Shown one piece after another: positions 7,244 to 16,919 of a DNA stretch of 38,356 nucleotides. The DNA lies in contig NZ_AQUZ01000077.1 of the NCBI RefSeq assembly GCF_000372465.1, positions 1-38,356 on the forward strand, in the 5' to 3' direction. The notes beneath the pieces were generated by a model. That model was not told where the DNA came from and did not search any database. It saw only the letters and a list, made by a program, of their open reading frames with translations. The stretch is from Kribbella catacumbae DSM 19601. GTDB lineage: Bacteria; Actinomycetota; Actinomycetes; Propionibacteriales; Kribbellaceae. Position 1 is the stretch's first letter, and each line of letters opens with the position of its first letter. The position numbers were made by a program, and so were the translations under genes.

Positions 7244-8086
7244 TCAGGCCCGCTGGTTGGCGCGGTGGCGGGATTCCCAGGGCGGTCTGGTTTGGGCGTC
7301 GGTCCAGCGGAGGCCGAGGATGGTCAGGGTCAGGCCGAGGGCAAGGCAGAGCCAGCCGGGTGGAGTGTTGGTCAGGAAAGCGAGCGGGTCGGCACCGATC
7401 GCATAGCCGAGGGCTGTGCCAAAGACCGGCAGGACGGCCAGCAGACGTGCGGTTGCTCGGGTGCCGGCGAGACCGGTGGTGATCTGACGGCGGATGGTTT
7501 CGTCGGCGCGCAGCGAATCCGCCAACCGCTCGGTGAGGAGAGCGAAGGCCGCGCCGGACTCATCCGCAACACGCCAGGCCGCCGCGAGTGCCCGCAACCC
7601 TTCAGCCCCTGGTGATTCGGCGATGAGTTCGAGAAGAGCAGGAACATCCCCGCCCAGCTTGGCCGCTGCCGAGGCGACCTTCAGATCCGGGCAGACCGTT
7701 GCCGCCCCTTCCAGCGCCGCTGCCGGTGGACGGCCGGCGGCCAGCTCCGCCGCCAGTACGTCGCAGGCTTCGATCACCGTGGCCCGTCTCGCCGCAGCAG
7801 TTCGTCGTCGCAAAGCGCGTGCCCGCTGACCGACGACCACCATCGCGACAACCCCGACTGCCAGAGCAGTCACCACCACAGCCGGACCGGTCGACGCCGA
7901 CACCAAGATGCCTACGGCAACAATCGCGAAGATCACTCCGAGCCGCCGCCCGGCCGACCGTGCAAGGTCACTGCCACCAACGGAAGGCCGCGACGCGGGC
8001 GAGTTGAGGCGATGGAGGGCCCGAGAAGGATTCGGCAGCAGAGCCATGACTGTGATCAGGACCAGTAGTGCGGTGAGGGCTTGCAT
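7244..8086 (-). CDS. tadB: TadB-like inner-membrane pilus assembly protein (T2SS F family)
   Basis: 280 aa. Hydrophobic segments lie at about 1-20 and 50-85, followed by the T2SSF domain (VIEACDVLAAELAAGRPPAAALEGAA; WRVADESGAAFALLTERLADSLRAD; RQITTGLAGTRATARLLAVLPVF) and two further helices near the end. The ATG shares one base with the tadA stop codon (TGATG), showing tight translational coupling. It is the TadB partner of TadC in the membrane platform of the Flp pilus machine. Confidence 0.88.
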   Translation of the reverse strand: MQALTALLVLITVMALLPNPSRALHRLNSPASRPSVGGSDLARSAGRRLGVIFAIVAVGILVSASTGPAVVVTALAVGVVAMVVVGQRARALRRRTAAARRATVIEACDVLAAELAAGRPPAAALEGAATVCPDLKVASAAAKLGGDVPALLELIAESPGAEGLRALAAAWRVADESGAAFALLTERLADSLRADETIRRQITTGLAGTRATARLLAVLPVFGTALGYAIGADPLAFLTNTPPGWLCLALGLTLTILGLRWTDAQTRPPWESRHRANQRA

Positions 8087-9243
8087 CAGGCTGCTCCGGG
8101 GAGGTGACGAGCGAAGAGGGCCGCGGCCTGGTGGAGCCTGGGCGGACCAGTGGGAGTGAACTCGATCGCGGGCACGGTGATCGCCTGCCCGCTGGGGGAG
8201 CGAGTGATGGCCCGGATCTCCGAGATCCTGCGAATGCCGGATGGAGTGCGCGTCAGGTGGATCACCGCATGCAGGGCCGAGGAGATCTGGCTGTGGAGGG
8301 CCTCCCTCGTCAAGCCTGCCAGCGCGCCGAGGGCCTCCAGCCGGGCCGGGATGTCAGCGGCCGAGTTGGCGTGGACGGTGCCGCAGCCACCTTCGTGGCC
8401 GGTGTTCAGCGCGCTGAGGAGATCCACGACCTCAGCGCCGCGGACTTCGCCGACAACCAAGCGATCGGGGCGCATCCGCAACGCTTGACGGACGAGGTCG
8501 CGCAGGGAGATCTCGCCCGCGCCTTCGACGTTGGGTGGCCGGGCCTCCAGGCGGATGACGTGGGGATGGTCAGGGCGGAGCTCGCTGGCATCTTCAACCA
8601 GGACGAGACGTTCCGCGGGATCGGCCAACGACAGCAGGGAGTTGAGCAGAGTCGTCTTGCCGGTGCCAGTACCGCCGCTGATCAGAAAGGCGATGCGCGC
8701 GTGCAGGAGATCGCGCAGTACGGGCGCTCCGCCGGCGGGGAGGGAGCCGGCGGCGACAAGTTCGTCGAGGGTGAAGACCTTTCGCGAAGGTACCCGGAGA
8801 GACAGACACGTCCCAGGAGCGGCAATCGGGGACAGGACGGCGTGGAAGCGGGTCCCGTCGGGAAGGCGAACGTCAACGTAGGGCGTCGCGTCGTCGAGGC
8901 GGCGACCGGCGGCCGCGGCGAGACGAGTGGCCAGCCGTCGGACGGCCGGTTCGTCGCCGGTGCGGAGGGCGATGCGTTCGAGTCCCGAGCCGCGATCGAC
9001 ATAGACCTGGTTGGGTCCGTTCACCAGGATGTCGGTGATCCCCGGCTCGGACAGCAAGCCATCAAGCGGGCCGGCACCCAACGCCTCCCGACGCAATGCA
9101 GCCACGACGGCGAGCACCGTCGAGTCACCGAAGACGCCACCGTCTGCCCGCAGCGCCGCCGCGACTCGGGCCGGTGTGGGCTCAGATCCCTGGGCAGCAA
9201 GGATTCCGCGGACCCGTTCGAGAAGCTCGGTCGAGACGTTCAT
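8086..9243 (-). CDS. tadA: TadA/CpaF-family secretion ATPase
   Basis: 385 aa. An N-terminal PilT/GspE-type domain (ILVNGPNQVYVDRGSGLERI; LPDGTRFHAVLSPIA) precedes the RecA-like core with Walker A GGTGTGKTT at 190-198, an Asp box/Walker B segment (VLVEDASEL), and the VVGEVRGAEVVDLL and GTVHANSAADIPARLEAL (His box) motifs. These are the full signatures of the TadA branch of secretion ATPases, which power Flp pilus assembly from the cytoplasmic face. The start overlaps the ssd stop by 4 bp (ATGA). No active-site change is visible. Confidence 0.95.
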   Translation of the reverse strand: MNVSTELLERVRGILAAQGSEPTPARVAAALRADGGVFGDSTVLAVVAALRREALGAGPLDGLLSEPGITDILVNGPNQVYVDRGSGLERIALRTGDEPAVRRLATRLAAAAGRRLDDATPYVDVRLPDGTRFHAVLSPIAAPGTCLSLRVPSRKVFTLDELVAAGSLPAGGAPVLRDLLHARIAFLISGGTGTGKTTLLNSLLSLADPAERLVLVEDASELRPDHPHVIRLEARPPNVEGAGEISLRDLVRQALRMRPDRLVVGEVRGAEVVDLLSALNTGHEGGCGTVHANSAADIPARLEALGALAGLTREALHSQISSALHAVIHLTRTPSGIRRISEIRAITRSPSGQAITVPAIEFTPTGPPRLHQAAALFARHLPGAA

Positions 9244-10325
9244 GCCGCCAGCAATCCCTGCAGACCAAACAGCTCCAGTACGTCGTTCGCCGCGCGACCC
9301 AGCCCACTCCGCGGCCGTGGATCGAAGCGTCCCTCGTCCAGCAAGGACGGCAGATCCCGCTCGAACCCGAGCTTGGCGGCCAGCGGCAACGACAGATGAT
9401 CCGCGACGTCGAGAGCGGACAAGCCGTTCAGCCCAGGCTCGCGCGCCACCACGCGCAGGTCATGTGCGACCTCACGCAGCGGCGCCACCAGCCGAGCGGC
9501 CGCGGCGCAGGAACGCACATCGCGGGGAACCACCACCAGCGTCGATGTCGCGCGGACAAAGGCCTCCTCCGCGGCAGGATCCGGCCGGCGCGGTAGATCG
9601 ACCACGACCAGATCGCTACTGCGTTGAGCCGCACTGAGCACCGACCTCATCGCCTCTGGTGGCAAGGCCGTCACGTCAGACCGATCCCACGACAACACCG
9701 CCAGACCGTCGACCAATGGCAGGGCGGATCGCAACGCGCCCGCGCTGACGCGACCAGCCGCATTCAGCAACCTCGGCCACCGCGATCCCTCATCGGTCTC
9801 GGTCCCCAGCACCAGATCGATGCCGCCACCCAACGGATCGCCGTCGATCAGCATGCAGCGCAGGCCGCGCCGGCTGGCGGTCACGGCAACGGCCGCGGCC
9901 AATGTGGTCGCGCCCGCCCCACCACAGCCACCGACGAAAGCCAGAGTGACGGCCGACCGGACCCCGCCGTCCAGCGCATCGGCCAGCTTGTCGCCAAGCT
10001 CCGCCTCTTCATCGGGTAGCGCGAAAACCCCTTCCGCGCCGATGGCGAGCGCCTGCCGATACGCGTCAGAGTCGCCTCTGTCCACGCCGGCCACGACCAC
10101 GCCTGATCGGCGTACCGGCTGGGTTCGGGCTAGTGGCTCGACCAGGTCGTGGCCGACCACGACGAGGACGGCGGTCTGCCAGTTGCGGCGCAGACCGAGC
10201 AGGTCGTTCTCCACCCGCGGCGTCACTTCCGCGGCTGCGGCGAGGCGGAGCAGGTCGTCCAGTAGCAGCTCGTCGGCGGTGGCCAGCAGCACGGCCGGCG
10301 CCGGCATCGAAGAAAGATTGTCCAT
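9240..10325 (-). CDS. ssd: Septum-site-determining protein Ssd / CpaE-like ATPase
   Basis: 361 aa. The N-terminal 120 residues resemble a degenerate receiver domain (VLLATADELLLDDLLRLAAAAEV; VVGHDLVEPL). From about 125 on there is a MinD/ParA-like fold with Walker A FVGGCGGAGATTLAAA; the Lys of GKTT is Ala, as in many CpaE-type proteins, so nucleotide use may differ. SDLVVVDLPRRPD is the Walker B strand. It matches M. tuberculosis Rv3660c in position and layout: first gene of the tad operon. It probably places or regulates the pilus machine; Rv3660c also affects septation. ATG 10325 is preferred; the in-frame ATG at 10307 has no ribosome site either. Confidence 0.85.
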   Translation of the reverse strand: MDNLSSMPAPAVLLATADELLLDDLLRLAAAAEVTPRVENDLLGLRRNWQTAVLVVVGHDLVEPLARTQPVRRSGVVVAGVDRGDSDAYRQALAIGAEGVFALPDEEAELGDKLADALDGGVRSAVTLAFVGGCGGAGATTLAAAVAVTASRRGLRCMLIDGDPLGGGIDLVLGTETDEGSRWPRLLNAAGRVSAGALRSALPLVDGLAVLSWDRSDVTALPPEAMRSVLSAAQRSSDLVVVDLPRRPDPAAEEAFVRATSTLVVVPRDVRSCAAAARLVAPLREVAHDLRVVAREPGLNGLSALDVADHLSLPLAAKLGFERDLPSLLDEGRFDPRPRSGLGRAANDVLELFGLQGLLAA

Positions 10326-10341
10326 GCCTTAGAAGGTGCCG

Positions 10342-10366
10342 TCGTTTCGGGCTTGCGCCGAAACGA
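10342..10366. promoter_or_regulatory. 9+9 inverted repeat upstream of ssd
   Basis: Perfect arms TCGTTTCGG (10342-10350) and CCGAAACGA (10358-10366) are separated by 7 nt, 16 nt upstream of the ssd start. The core CGTTTCG occurs again at 10459-10465 (GTTCGTTTCGAAGC), nearer the divergent chitinase gene. Either a regulator site for ssd or a shared operator is possible. No U-run is present, so it is unlikely to be a terminator. Confidence 0.55.
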
Positions 10367-10479
10367 ATCGAAAGCCTGTGGAGAACTGTCGGATATCCGT
10401 CACCAGCGGCAATCCGCCAGCGCGACCCGGCGACCAGCGCGCGGCAAAGAGTTACGGTTCGTTTCGAAGCGTCCTTAAC

Positions 10480-10503
10480 TAAGTTTTTCTCAGAACGCTC
10501 AGA
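10480..10503 (+). promoter_or_regulatory. Candidate -10 and LacI-type imperfect palindrome for chitinase operon
   Basis: TAAGTT (10480-10485) could be a -10. The dyad TCAGAACGCTCAGA (10490-10503) would cover the transcription start. Its pattern, T-C-n-GA-n-CG-n-TC-n-G-A with a central CG, is shared with TGGGAACGCTCTCA at 19591-19604 upstream of another chitinase (10 of 14 bases identical). This resembles LacI-family sugar-regulator sites. The promoter itself is a tentative call. Confidence 0.45.
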
Positions 10504-10570
10504 AGTCGTCCACTCGTGGACATCTGCTGGACAAACCGTGCACGCTCAGCTCCTACCGGAGGACCGCCCC

Positions 10571-12325
<1,755 letters not shown>

Positions 12326-12353
12326 TCACGTACCGCCCACTGATCGGAGCAAG

Positions 12354-13904
12354 ATGAAACGCAAGCACATCTCGGTCGCCATCGCGGCGATAGCAGCAGT
12401 GGTGATGTCCGTCCTCTTCATCCCGTCGGCCTCGGCCGCACCGGTGAGTGCGGCCTTCACGAAGGTGTCCGACTGGGGTAGCGGCTTCGAGGGCAAGGTG
12501 ACCGTCACCAACGGCACCAGCGCCTCAATCAGCACCTGGTCGGTCGCGCTGGACTTCCCGTCCGGCTACACCATCAGCAGTTCGTGGGACGCAACCCGCA
12601 GTACCAGCGGGCAGACCCACACCTTCACACCGCCCAGCTGGGCCGGGCCGCTCGCTCCTGGCGCCAGTGTCACCTTCGGCTTCAACGGCAGCCCGGGCAA
12701 CTTCCCCGGCATCGCCGCCTGCCGTCTCAACGGTGGTTCCTGTACTGGCGGCGGTGGCGGGACAGTACCCGGCGCACCGAGTGGACTGGCCGGTACTTCG
12801 ACCGCCTCGACCGTGAGCCTGTCCTGGTCCGCCGCTAGCGGGGCGACCAGCTACAACGTCTACCGCAACGGCACGAAGGTGGACACCCCGACCGGTACGT
12901 CCTACACGGACTCCGGGCTGACCGCCAACACGGCGTACAGCTACCAGGTCAGCGGATCCAACAGTGCGGGCGAAGGCGCCAAGAGCGGCTCCATCTCCGT
13001 TACTACCAAGGCGGGCGGCACAGATCCCATCGGCACCCGCCGGGCCGCGCCGTATCTCTACATGGGTTGGGGCGACCCGCCGAACCCGACGACGGTCATG
13101 AACGCCACCGGCATCAAGTGGTTCACCATGGCCTTCATCCTGTCGTCCGGCGGCTGCAACGCGGCTTGGGACGGCAGCAGGCCTCTACAGGGCAGTGCCG
13201 ATGCCAACGCCATTGCGGCGATCCGTGCGGCCGGCGGCGACATCGTGCCGTCGATCGGCGGCTGGAGCGGCAACAAGCTCGGCCCGAACTGCAGTACGCC
13301 GGAAGCGCTCGCCGGCGCGTACCAGCAGGTCATCAACGCCTATGGCCTCAAGGCGATCGACGTCGACATCGAGAACTCCGACGAGTTCGAGAGCGAGGTC
13401 GTCCAGGACCGGATCCTGAACGCGCTGAAGATCGTCAAGCAGAACAACCCCGGGATCCAGACGATCCTGACCTTCGGCACCTCGACCACCGGCCCGAACT
13501 ACTGGGGCAACCGGCTGATCGAGCGGTCGGCGGCGCTAGGGGCGAACATCGACATCTTCACCCTGATGCCGTTCGACTTCGGCAGCAGCAACATCTACAA
13601 CGACACGGTCGGCGCGTCCCAGGGCCTGAACAACAAGCTCAAGGCCGTCTTCGGCTGGACCACCGCGCAGGCCTACGCCCACCAGGGCATCTCCGGTATG
13701 AACGGTCTGTCCGACCAGCAGGAGATGACCACGACGGCGACCTGGCAGAACATCACCACCTGGGCCAGGAACAACGGCCTGTCCCGGCTGGCGTTCTGGT
13801 CGGTGAACCGTGACCGCGGTTGCGCGGGCGGCGGAGTCGTCTCCAACTGCAGCGGCATCGCTCAGCCCGACTGGGAGTTCACCCGCATCACCGCAGGGTT
13901 CTGA
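12354..13904 (+). CDS. Secreted GH18 chitinase with CBM2 and fibronectin III domains
   Basis: 516 aa. Signal peptide 1-28 (ending SASA), cellulose/chitin-binding CBM2 about 29-128 (FTKVSDWGSGFEGKVTVTN; W and Cys conserved), Gly linker, Fn3 about 138-222 (PSGLAGTSTASTVSLSWSAA), GH18 barrel about 232-516. The catalytic segment reads GLKAIDVDIENS: Asp336, Asp338 and the acid Glu340 are kept, but the usual first Asp-Gly is Lys-Ala. This belongs to a small Streptomyces-type GH18 branch that differs from the classical DGIDIDWE enzymes, so product pattern may differ too. GGAG lies upstream of the ATG. A strong terminator follows. Confidence 0.93.
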   Translation: MKRKHISVAIAAIAAVVMSVLFIPSASAAPVSAAFTKVSDWGSGFEGKVTVTNGTSASISTWSVALDFPSGYTISSSWDATRSTSGQTHTFTPPSWAGPLAPGASVTFGFNGSPGNFPGIAACRLNGGSCTGGGGGTVPGAPSGLAGTSTASTVSLSWSAASGATSYNVYRNGTKVDTPTGTSYTDSGLTANTAYSYQVSGSNSAGEGAKSGSISVTTKAGGTDPIGTRRAAPYLYMGWGDPPNPTTVMNATGIKWFTMAFILSSGGCNAAWDGSRPLQGSADANAIAAIRAAGGDIVPSIGGWSGNKLGPNCSTPEALAGAYQQVINAYGLKAIDVDIENSDEFESEVVQDRILNALKIVKQNNPGIQTILTFGTSTTGPNYWGNRLIERSAALGANIDIFTLMPFDFGSSNIYNDTVGASQGLNNKLKAVFGWTTAQAYAHQGISGMNGLSDQQEMTTTATWQNITTWARNNGLSRLAFWSVNRDRGCAGGGVVSNCSGIAQPDWEFTRITAGF

Positions 13905-13910
13905 CGACCG

Positions 13911-13945
13911 GTACTGCGGCGGGCCATCGGAGCCCGCCGCAGTAC
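13911..13945. terminator. Perfect 14-bp stem terminator between convergent genes
   Basis: Arms GTACTGCGGCGGGC (13911-13924) and GCCCGCCGCAGTAC (13932-13945) enclose a 7-nt loop, 6 nt after the chitinase stop and 12 nt before the end of the convergent SGNH gene. There is no U-tract, as is usual in high-GC actinobacteria. It is probably a bidirectional terminator. Confidence 0.85.
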
Positions 13946-13957
13946 GCAGTACAGGGG

Positions 13958-14692
13958 TCAGTCGGCCTGGATCGCCTGGACGATCAGCTCGTTCCGGGCG
14001 TCCTGGCCGTAGGGCACCGACGTGTGGATGCCCTGCCGCAGGTAGGTCCCCAGCCGCGACGGCTTGGCTGCGAGCCACTCCGACCAGCGGACGATCCGCA
14101 GGTTCGGATAGCGCCGCTGCGCATCGGAGAGCTGCAGGTTGACCCAGGCGCTGTTGCGCTGATCGGCCAGCTGCAGGGCGGTTCCCATCCCAGTGCGTGC
14201 GGCCTGGGTGTTCACCCAGAACACGGTGGTCCTCGATCCGACGATGCTCATCGCCCGATCGATCTGCGCCGCCATCGCTGGCGGCGTGAAGATGTCGTTG
14301 GTCCCGCAGGACATCAAGACCCGGCGGGTCAGCCCGTAGTTCGCCTTCCAGTTGGCCAGTGCGTCGACCGTCTCCAACGTCGGCCGACCGGACCAGTTGT
14401 TCACGGCCAGGTCCAGGTTCAGTTTGCTCATCAGCCGCTGCGACAAGGCCTTGCCGTCCTGCACGCCCAGGCTGTCGCCGAACATGAACACCCCGTTGGC
14501 GGCCAGCACCCGCCGAATCGTCGCCTCAGTGGCGATGGCCTTGGTCAAGCCCTTCCACGCGCCCAGATCTCCCGATCCATATCCTCCCGCGGCCGCGGTC
14601 CCGGTCGTCGCCACCGTCGACGCCGCCACCACCGCTCCGGCTACGAAAACTTGTCGTCTATTTGGTTTCGCCCCACTCAAAAGCTTCCTCAC
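13958..14692 (-). CDS. Exported SGNH/GDSL-family hydrolase
   Basis: 244 aa from GTG 14692, with AAGG 9 nt upstream. The N-terminus has a twin-arginine-like signal (NRRQVFVAGAVVAAS, then ATTGTAAAG). The SGNH blocks are all visible: I FMFGDSLGV (nucleophile Ser), II NNWSGRPT (Gly), III SCGTNDIF (Asn), V RQGIHTSVPYGQ (His). It is an extracytoplasmic esterase or deacetylase-like lipase. Its position beside chitinases makes acetyl or acyl groups on chitin-derived or wall glycans a plausible target, but that is inference. It is convergent with the chitinase operon and shares its terminator. Confidence 0.85.
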   Translation of the reverse strand: MRKLLSGAKPNRRQVFVAGAVVAASTVATTGTAAAGGYGSGDLGAWKGLTKAIATEATIRRVLAANGVFMFGDSLGVQDGKALSQRLMSKLNLDLAVNNWSGRPTLETVDALANWKANYGLTRRVLMSCGTNDIFTPPAMAAQIDRAMSIVGSRTTVFWVNTQAARTGMGTALQLADQRNSAWVNLQLSDAQRRYPNLRIVRWSEWLAAKPSRLGTYLRQGIHTSVPYGQDARNELIVQAIQAD

Positions 14693-14772
14693 GAGCAGAC
14701 CTTAGTGTCCAGACAACTCAGACAAACGTCTTGCACAAACGTGCCACTGACTCTGGCTTGAGCTCATGGTGA

Positions 14773-15648
14773 TCAGGACGGTAGAGCTACAAAGGCCCGG
14801 AATCGCAAGGCAGCCGGGGACAGCTCTCGCCCCAATCGCCAGGTCAAGCCGATGTCGCGACGAGCTTTGACTCCGGCCAGTGGGACTGGCGTTGCTCCAC
14901 TGTCGGTACCGCGAACAGCACCTGCGGGCAGTACTGCGACTCCGAGGCCGGCGCCGACGAGGCGGTCGATGGTGGAGAGGTCGGTGGACTCGAAGGCGAC
15001 CGCCGGGGTGATGCCGGCCGCGCGGAACAGCTCGTCGGTGACGCGGCGGAAGCCGAAGCCGGGGCGAAGGCTGATGAACGGCTCGGCGGCAGCCTCGGCC
15101 AGCCCGACCTGCTTCCGGGTGGCCAAGCGATGGTCCGGTGGGACATAGAGACAGAGCCGCTGCCGTTCGAGCAGATGCCAGCCGAAGGTGTCCGGGTCCG
15201 GACGCGGTCCGGTGACACCGAGCTCGGCCTCACCCGACTCGAGGTCGCGGATGATCTCGTGCGCCGGCTCCTCGCGCAGGGCGAAGCGGATCCTGGGAGC
15301 GGTCGCACGGAAGGACTTCAGCAGATCGGGCACCATCCCGGTGGCCACCGAATGAAGGAAGGCAAGGCGGACGGTGCCCGACTCCGGATCCTGCAGCGCC
15401 TCGATGCGCGACCTGGCCGCATCGACGGCCCCCACGCTCGCCCGAGCCGCTTCGAGAACCAGCCGTCCATAGGGATTGAGCCGCAAGCCACGGTGTTCGC
15501 GTTCGAACAGCCGCGCGCCGAATGCGTCCTCGACCCGGCGGAGCGATCGCGACAGCGTCGGCTGGCTGGTCCCGAGGACAGCCGCCGCATCGGTCAGGTG
15601 TTCGGTCTCCGCGAGAACGACGAACCAGCGCAGATCTTCGACATGCAT
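14773..15648 (-). CDS. LysR-family transcriptional regulator
   Basis: 291 aa. An N-terminal winged helix (MHVEDLRWFVVLAETEHLTDAAAVLGTSQPTLSRSLRRVEDAFG, about 1-60) is followed by the periplasmic-binding-protein-like effector domain (SGTVRLAFLHSVATG; FRATAPRIRFALREE; VGAGLGVAVLPAG). Length is normal for the family. It is divergent from an MFS exporter gene with 71 bp between them, the classic LysR-target arrangement, so it most likely controls that transporter. The effector is unknown. Confidence 0.93.
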   Translation of the reverse strand: MHVEDLRWFVVLAETEHLTDAAAVLGTSQPTLSRSLRRVEDAFGARLFEREHRGLRLNPYGRLVLEAARASVGAVDAARSRIEALQDPESGTVRLAFLHSVATGMVPDLLKSFRATAPRIRFALREEPAHEIIRDLESGEAELGVTGPRPDPDTFGWHLLERQRLCLYVPPDHRLATRKQVGLAEAAAEPFISLRPGFGFRRVTDELFRAAGITPAVAFESTDLSTIDRLVGAGLGVAVLPAGAVRGTDSGATPVPLAGVKARRDIGLTWRLGRELSPAALRFRAFVALPS

Positions 15649-15719
15649 GCGAATAGCGTATCGATCTCAGCTGATCATGACATTTTACGTATGCCCGCAC
15701 AGCTGGCACCGTCGACAGC
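15649..15719. promoter_or_regulatory. LysR/MFS divergent intergenic region with palindromic core
   Basis: This 71-bp gap contains a palindrome TCAGCTGA (15667-15674) inside a GATC..GATC frame (15663-15676), AT-richer than its surroundings. It is the best candidate for LysR binding. No clear -35/-10 pair could be assigned. Confidence 0.4.
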
Positions 15720-16919
15720 GTGCAGACCGTCACCGCTCGCGGCTACCTCCCAGGGGACGCCGGATATCGCCGGCTGTCAGTGGCGTTGTTCGCGGCCGGG
15801 CTGGCGACATTCGCCATGCTCTACAGCACTCAGGCCTTGCTGCCCGAACTGGCCCGCGTCTTCCAGGTATCGCCCAGCCAGAGCGCATTCAGTGTGTCGT
15901 TGGCCACCCTGAGCCTCGGCGCCGCAATCTTGATCGCAGGACCGGCCTCTGAGGTCTTAGGCCGTACCAAGCTGATGCGCTGGTCAGTAGCAACCGCTGC
16001 CGCGATCGCTGTGCTCTGTGCTGTCGCCCCGAACTGGCAGACCTTTCTGGCGCTCAGAGGCCTCCAAGGCATCGCAATGGCCGGGCTACCTGCTGTCGCG
16101 ATGGCCTACCTGCGCGAGGAGGTCCACAAGGACAGCCACGCCAGGGCAAGCGGCCTGTACATCGCCGGAACGGCTGTCGGCGGGATGACTGGTCGCCTGG
16201 TCGCAGGAGGTCTCGCCGACCTCGGCGGTTGGCGCGCTGCCATGAGCGGCATCGCTGTACTTGGCGTCGCCTGCGCAGTACTAGTAGCCAGGCTGCTGCC
16301 GGAGTCGCAGAACTTCGTCCGTACGACGGGCAGCCGCCAAACCCTGCGGGTACTCAAAGACCCAGCACTGCTTGCCCTTTATGGCATAGCCGCAACGGCG
16401 ATGGGAGCCTTCGTCGCCGTCTACAACGCGACCGGCTTCAGGCTCGCCGCAGCGCCGTACGGGCTAGGGCCTGGGCTGGCCAGCCTCGTGTTTGTTGTCT
16501 ACCTGCTCGGGTCCGCCGGGTCGGCTGTCGCAGGCAGATTCGCCGATGCCTACGGCCGCCGCGCAGTAGTTCCGGTCGGCTGTGTAGTGGCGATGGCGGG
16601 TGTAGGCCTCACCCTCGCCAGACCATTGCCGCTGGTCATCGTCGGGCTGGCCGTGATGACAGCAGGCTTCTTCGCCGTCCACGGAGTAGCCAGCGGATGG
16701 GTCGCAGTCCGGGCTCATGCCGGGGGTGGAGGTACCGGCCAGGCCGCCAGCTTCTATCTCTTCGCCTACTACCTAGGCTCATCTCTCTTCGGCGGCCTCG
16801 CCGGTACCGCGTGGACGCACGCCGCCTGGCCGGGAGTAGCCGCAGAGGCAGGCGCTCTTCTTCTCGTCACCTACCTCCTGGCTCTCCTGCTGAAGCGCAG
16901 TGCGAAGTTAGGCCAATAG
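15720..16919 (+). CDS. MFS transporter, YnfM-like
   Basis: 399 aa from GTG 15720 (no in-frame ATG lies nearby). About 12 hydrophobic segments are visible. The MFS motif A-like loop after helix 2 reads GPASEVLGRTKLM, and a second copy in the C-half reads GRFADAYGRRAVV. The pattern LYSTQALLPELARVFQVSPSQSAFSVSLATLSLG matches the YnfM/Bcr-like group of drug or metabolite exporters. It is divergent from a LysR regulator, its probable controller. It ends with a 12-bp overlap into the convergent regulator gene. Confidence 0.9.
   Translation: MQTVTARGYLPGDAGYRRLSVALFAAGLATFAMLYSTQALLPELARVFQVSPSQSAFSVSLATLSLGAAILIAGPASEVLGRTKLMRWSVATAAAIAVLCAVAPNWQTFLALRGLQGIAMAGLPAVAMAYLREEVHKDSHARASGLYIAGTAVGGMTGRLVAGGLADLGGWRAAMSGIAVLGVACAVLVARLLPESQNFVRTTGSRQTLRVLKDPALLALYGIAATAMGAFVAVYNATGFRLAAAPYGLGPGLASLVFVVYLLGSAGSAVAGRFADAYGRRAVVPVGCVVAMAGVGLTLARPLPLVIVGLAVMTAGFFAVHGVASGWVAVRAHAGGGGTGQAASFYLFAYYLGSSLFGGLAGTAWTHAAWPGVAAEAGALLLVTYLLALLLKRSAKLGQ

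Noticed and set aside
10133..10570. Longer N-terminal extension of the first chitinase
   Set aside because: It overlaps ssd on the other strand, lacks a signal peptide at its start, and the GGAGG-ATG at 10571 begins a clear signal peptide.
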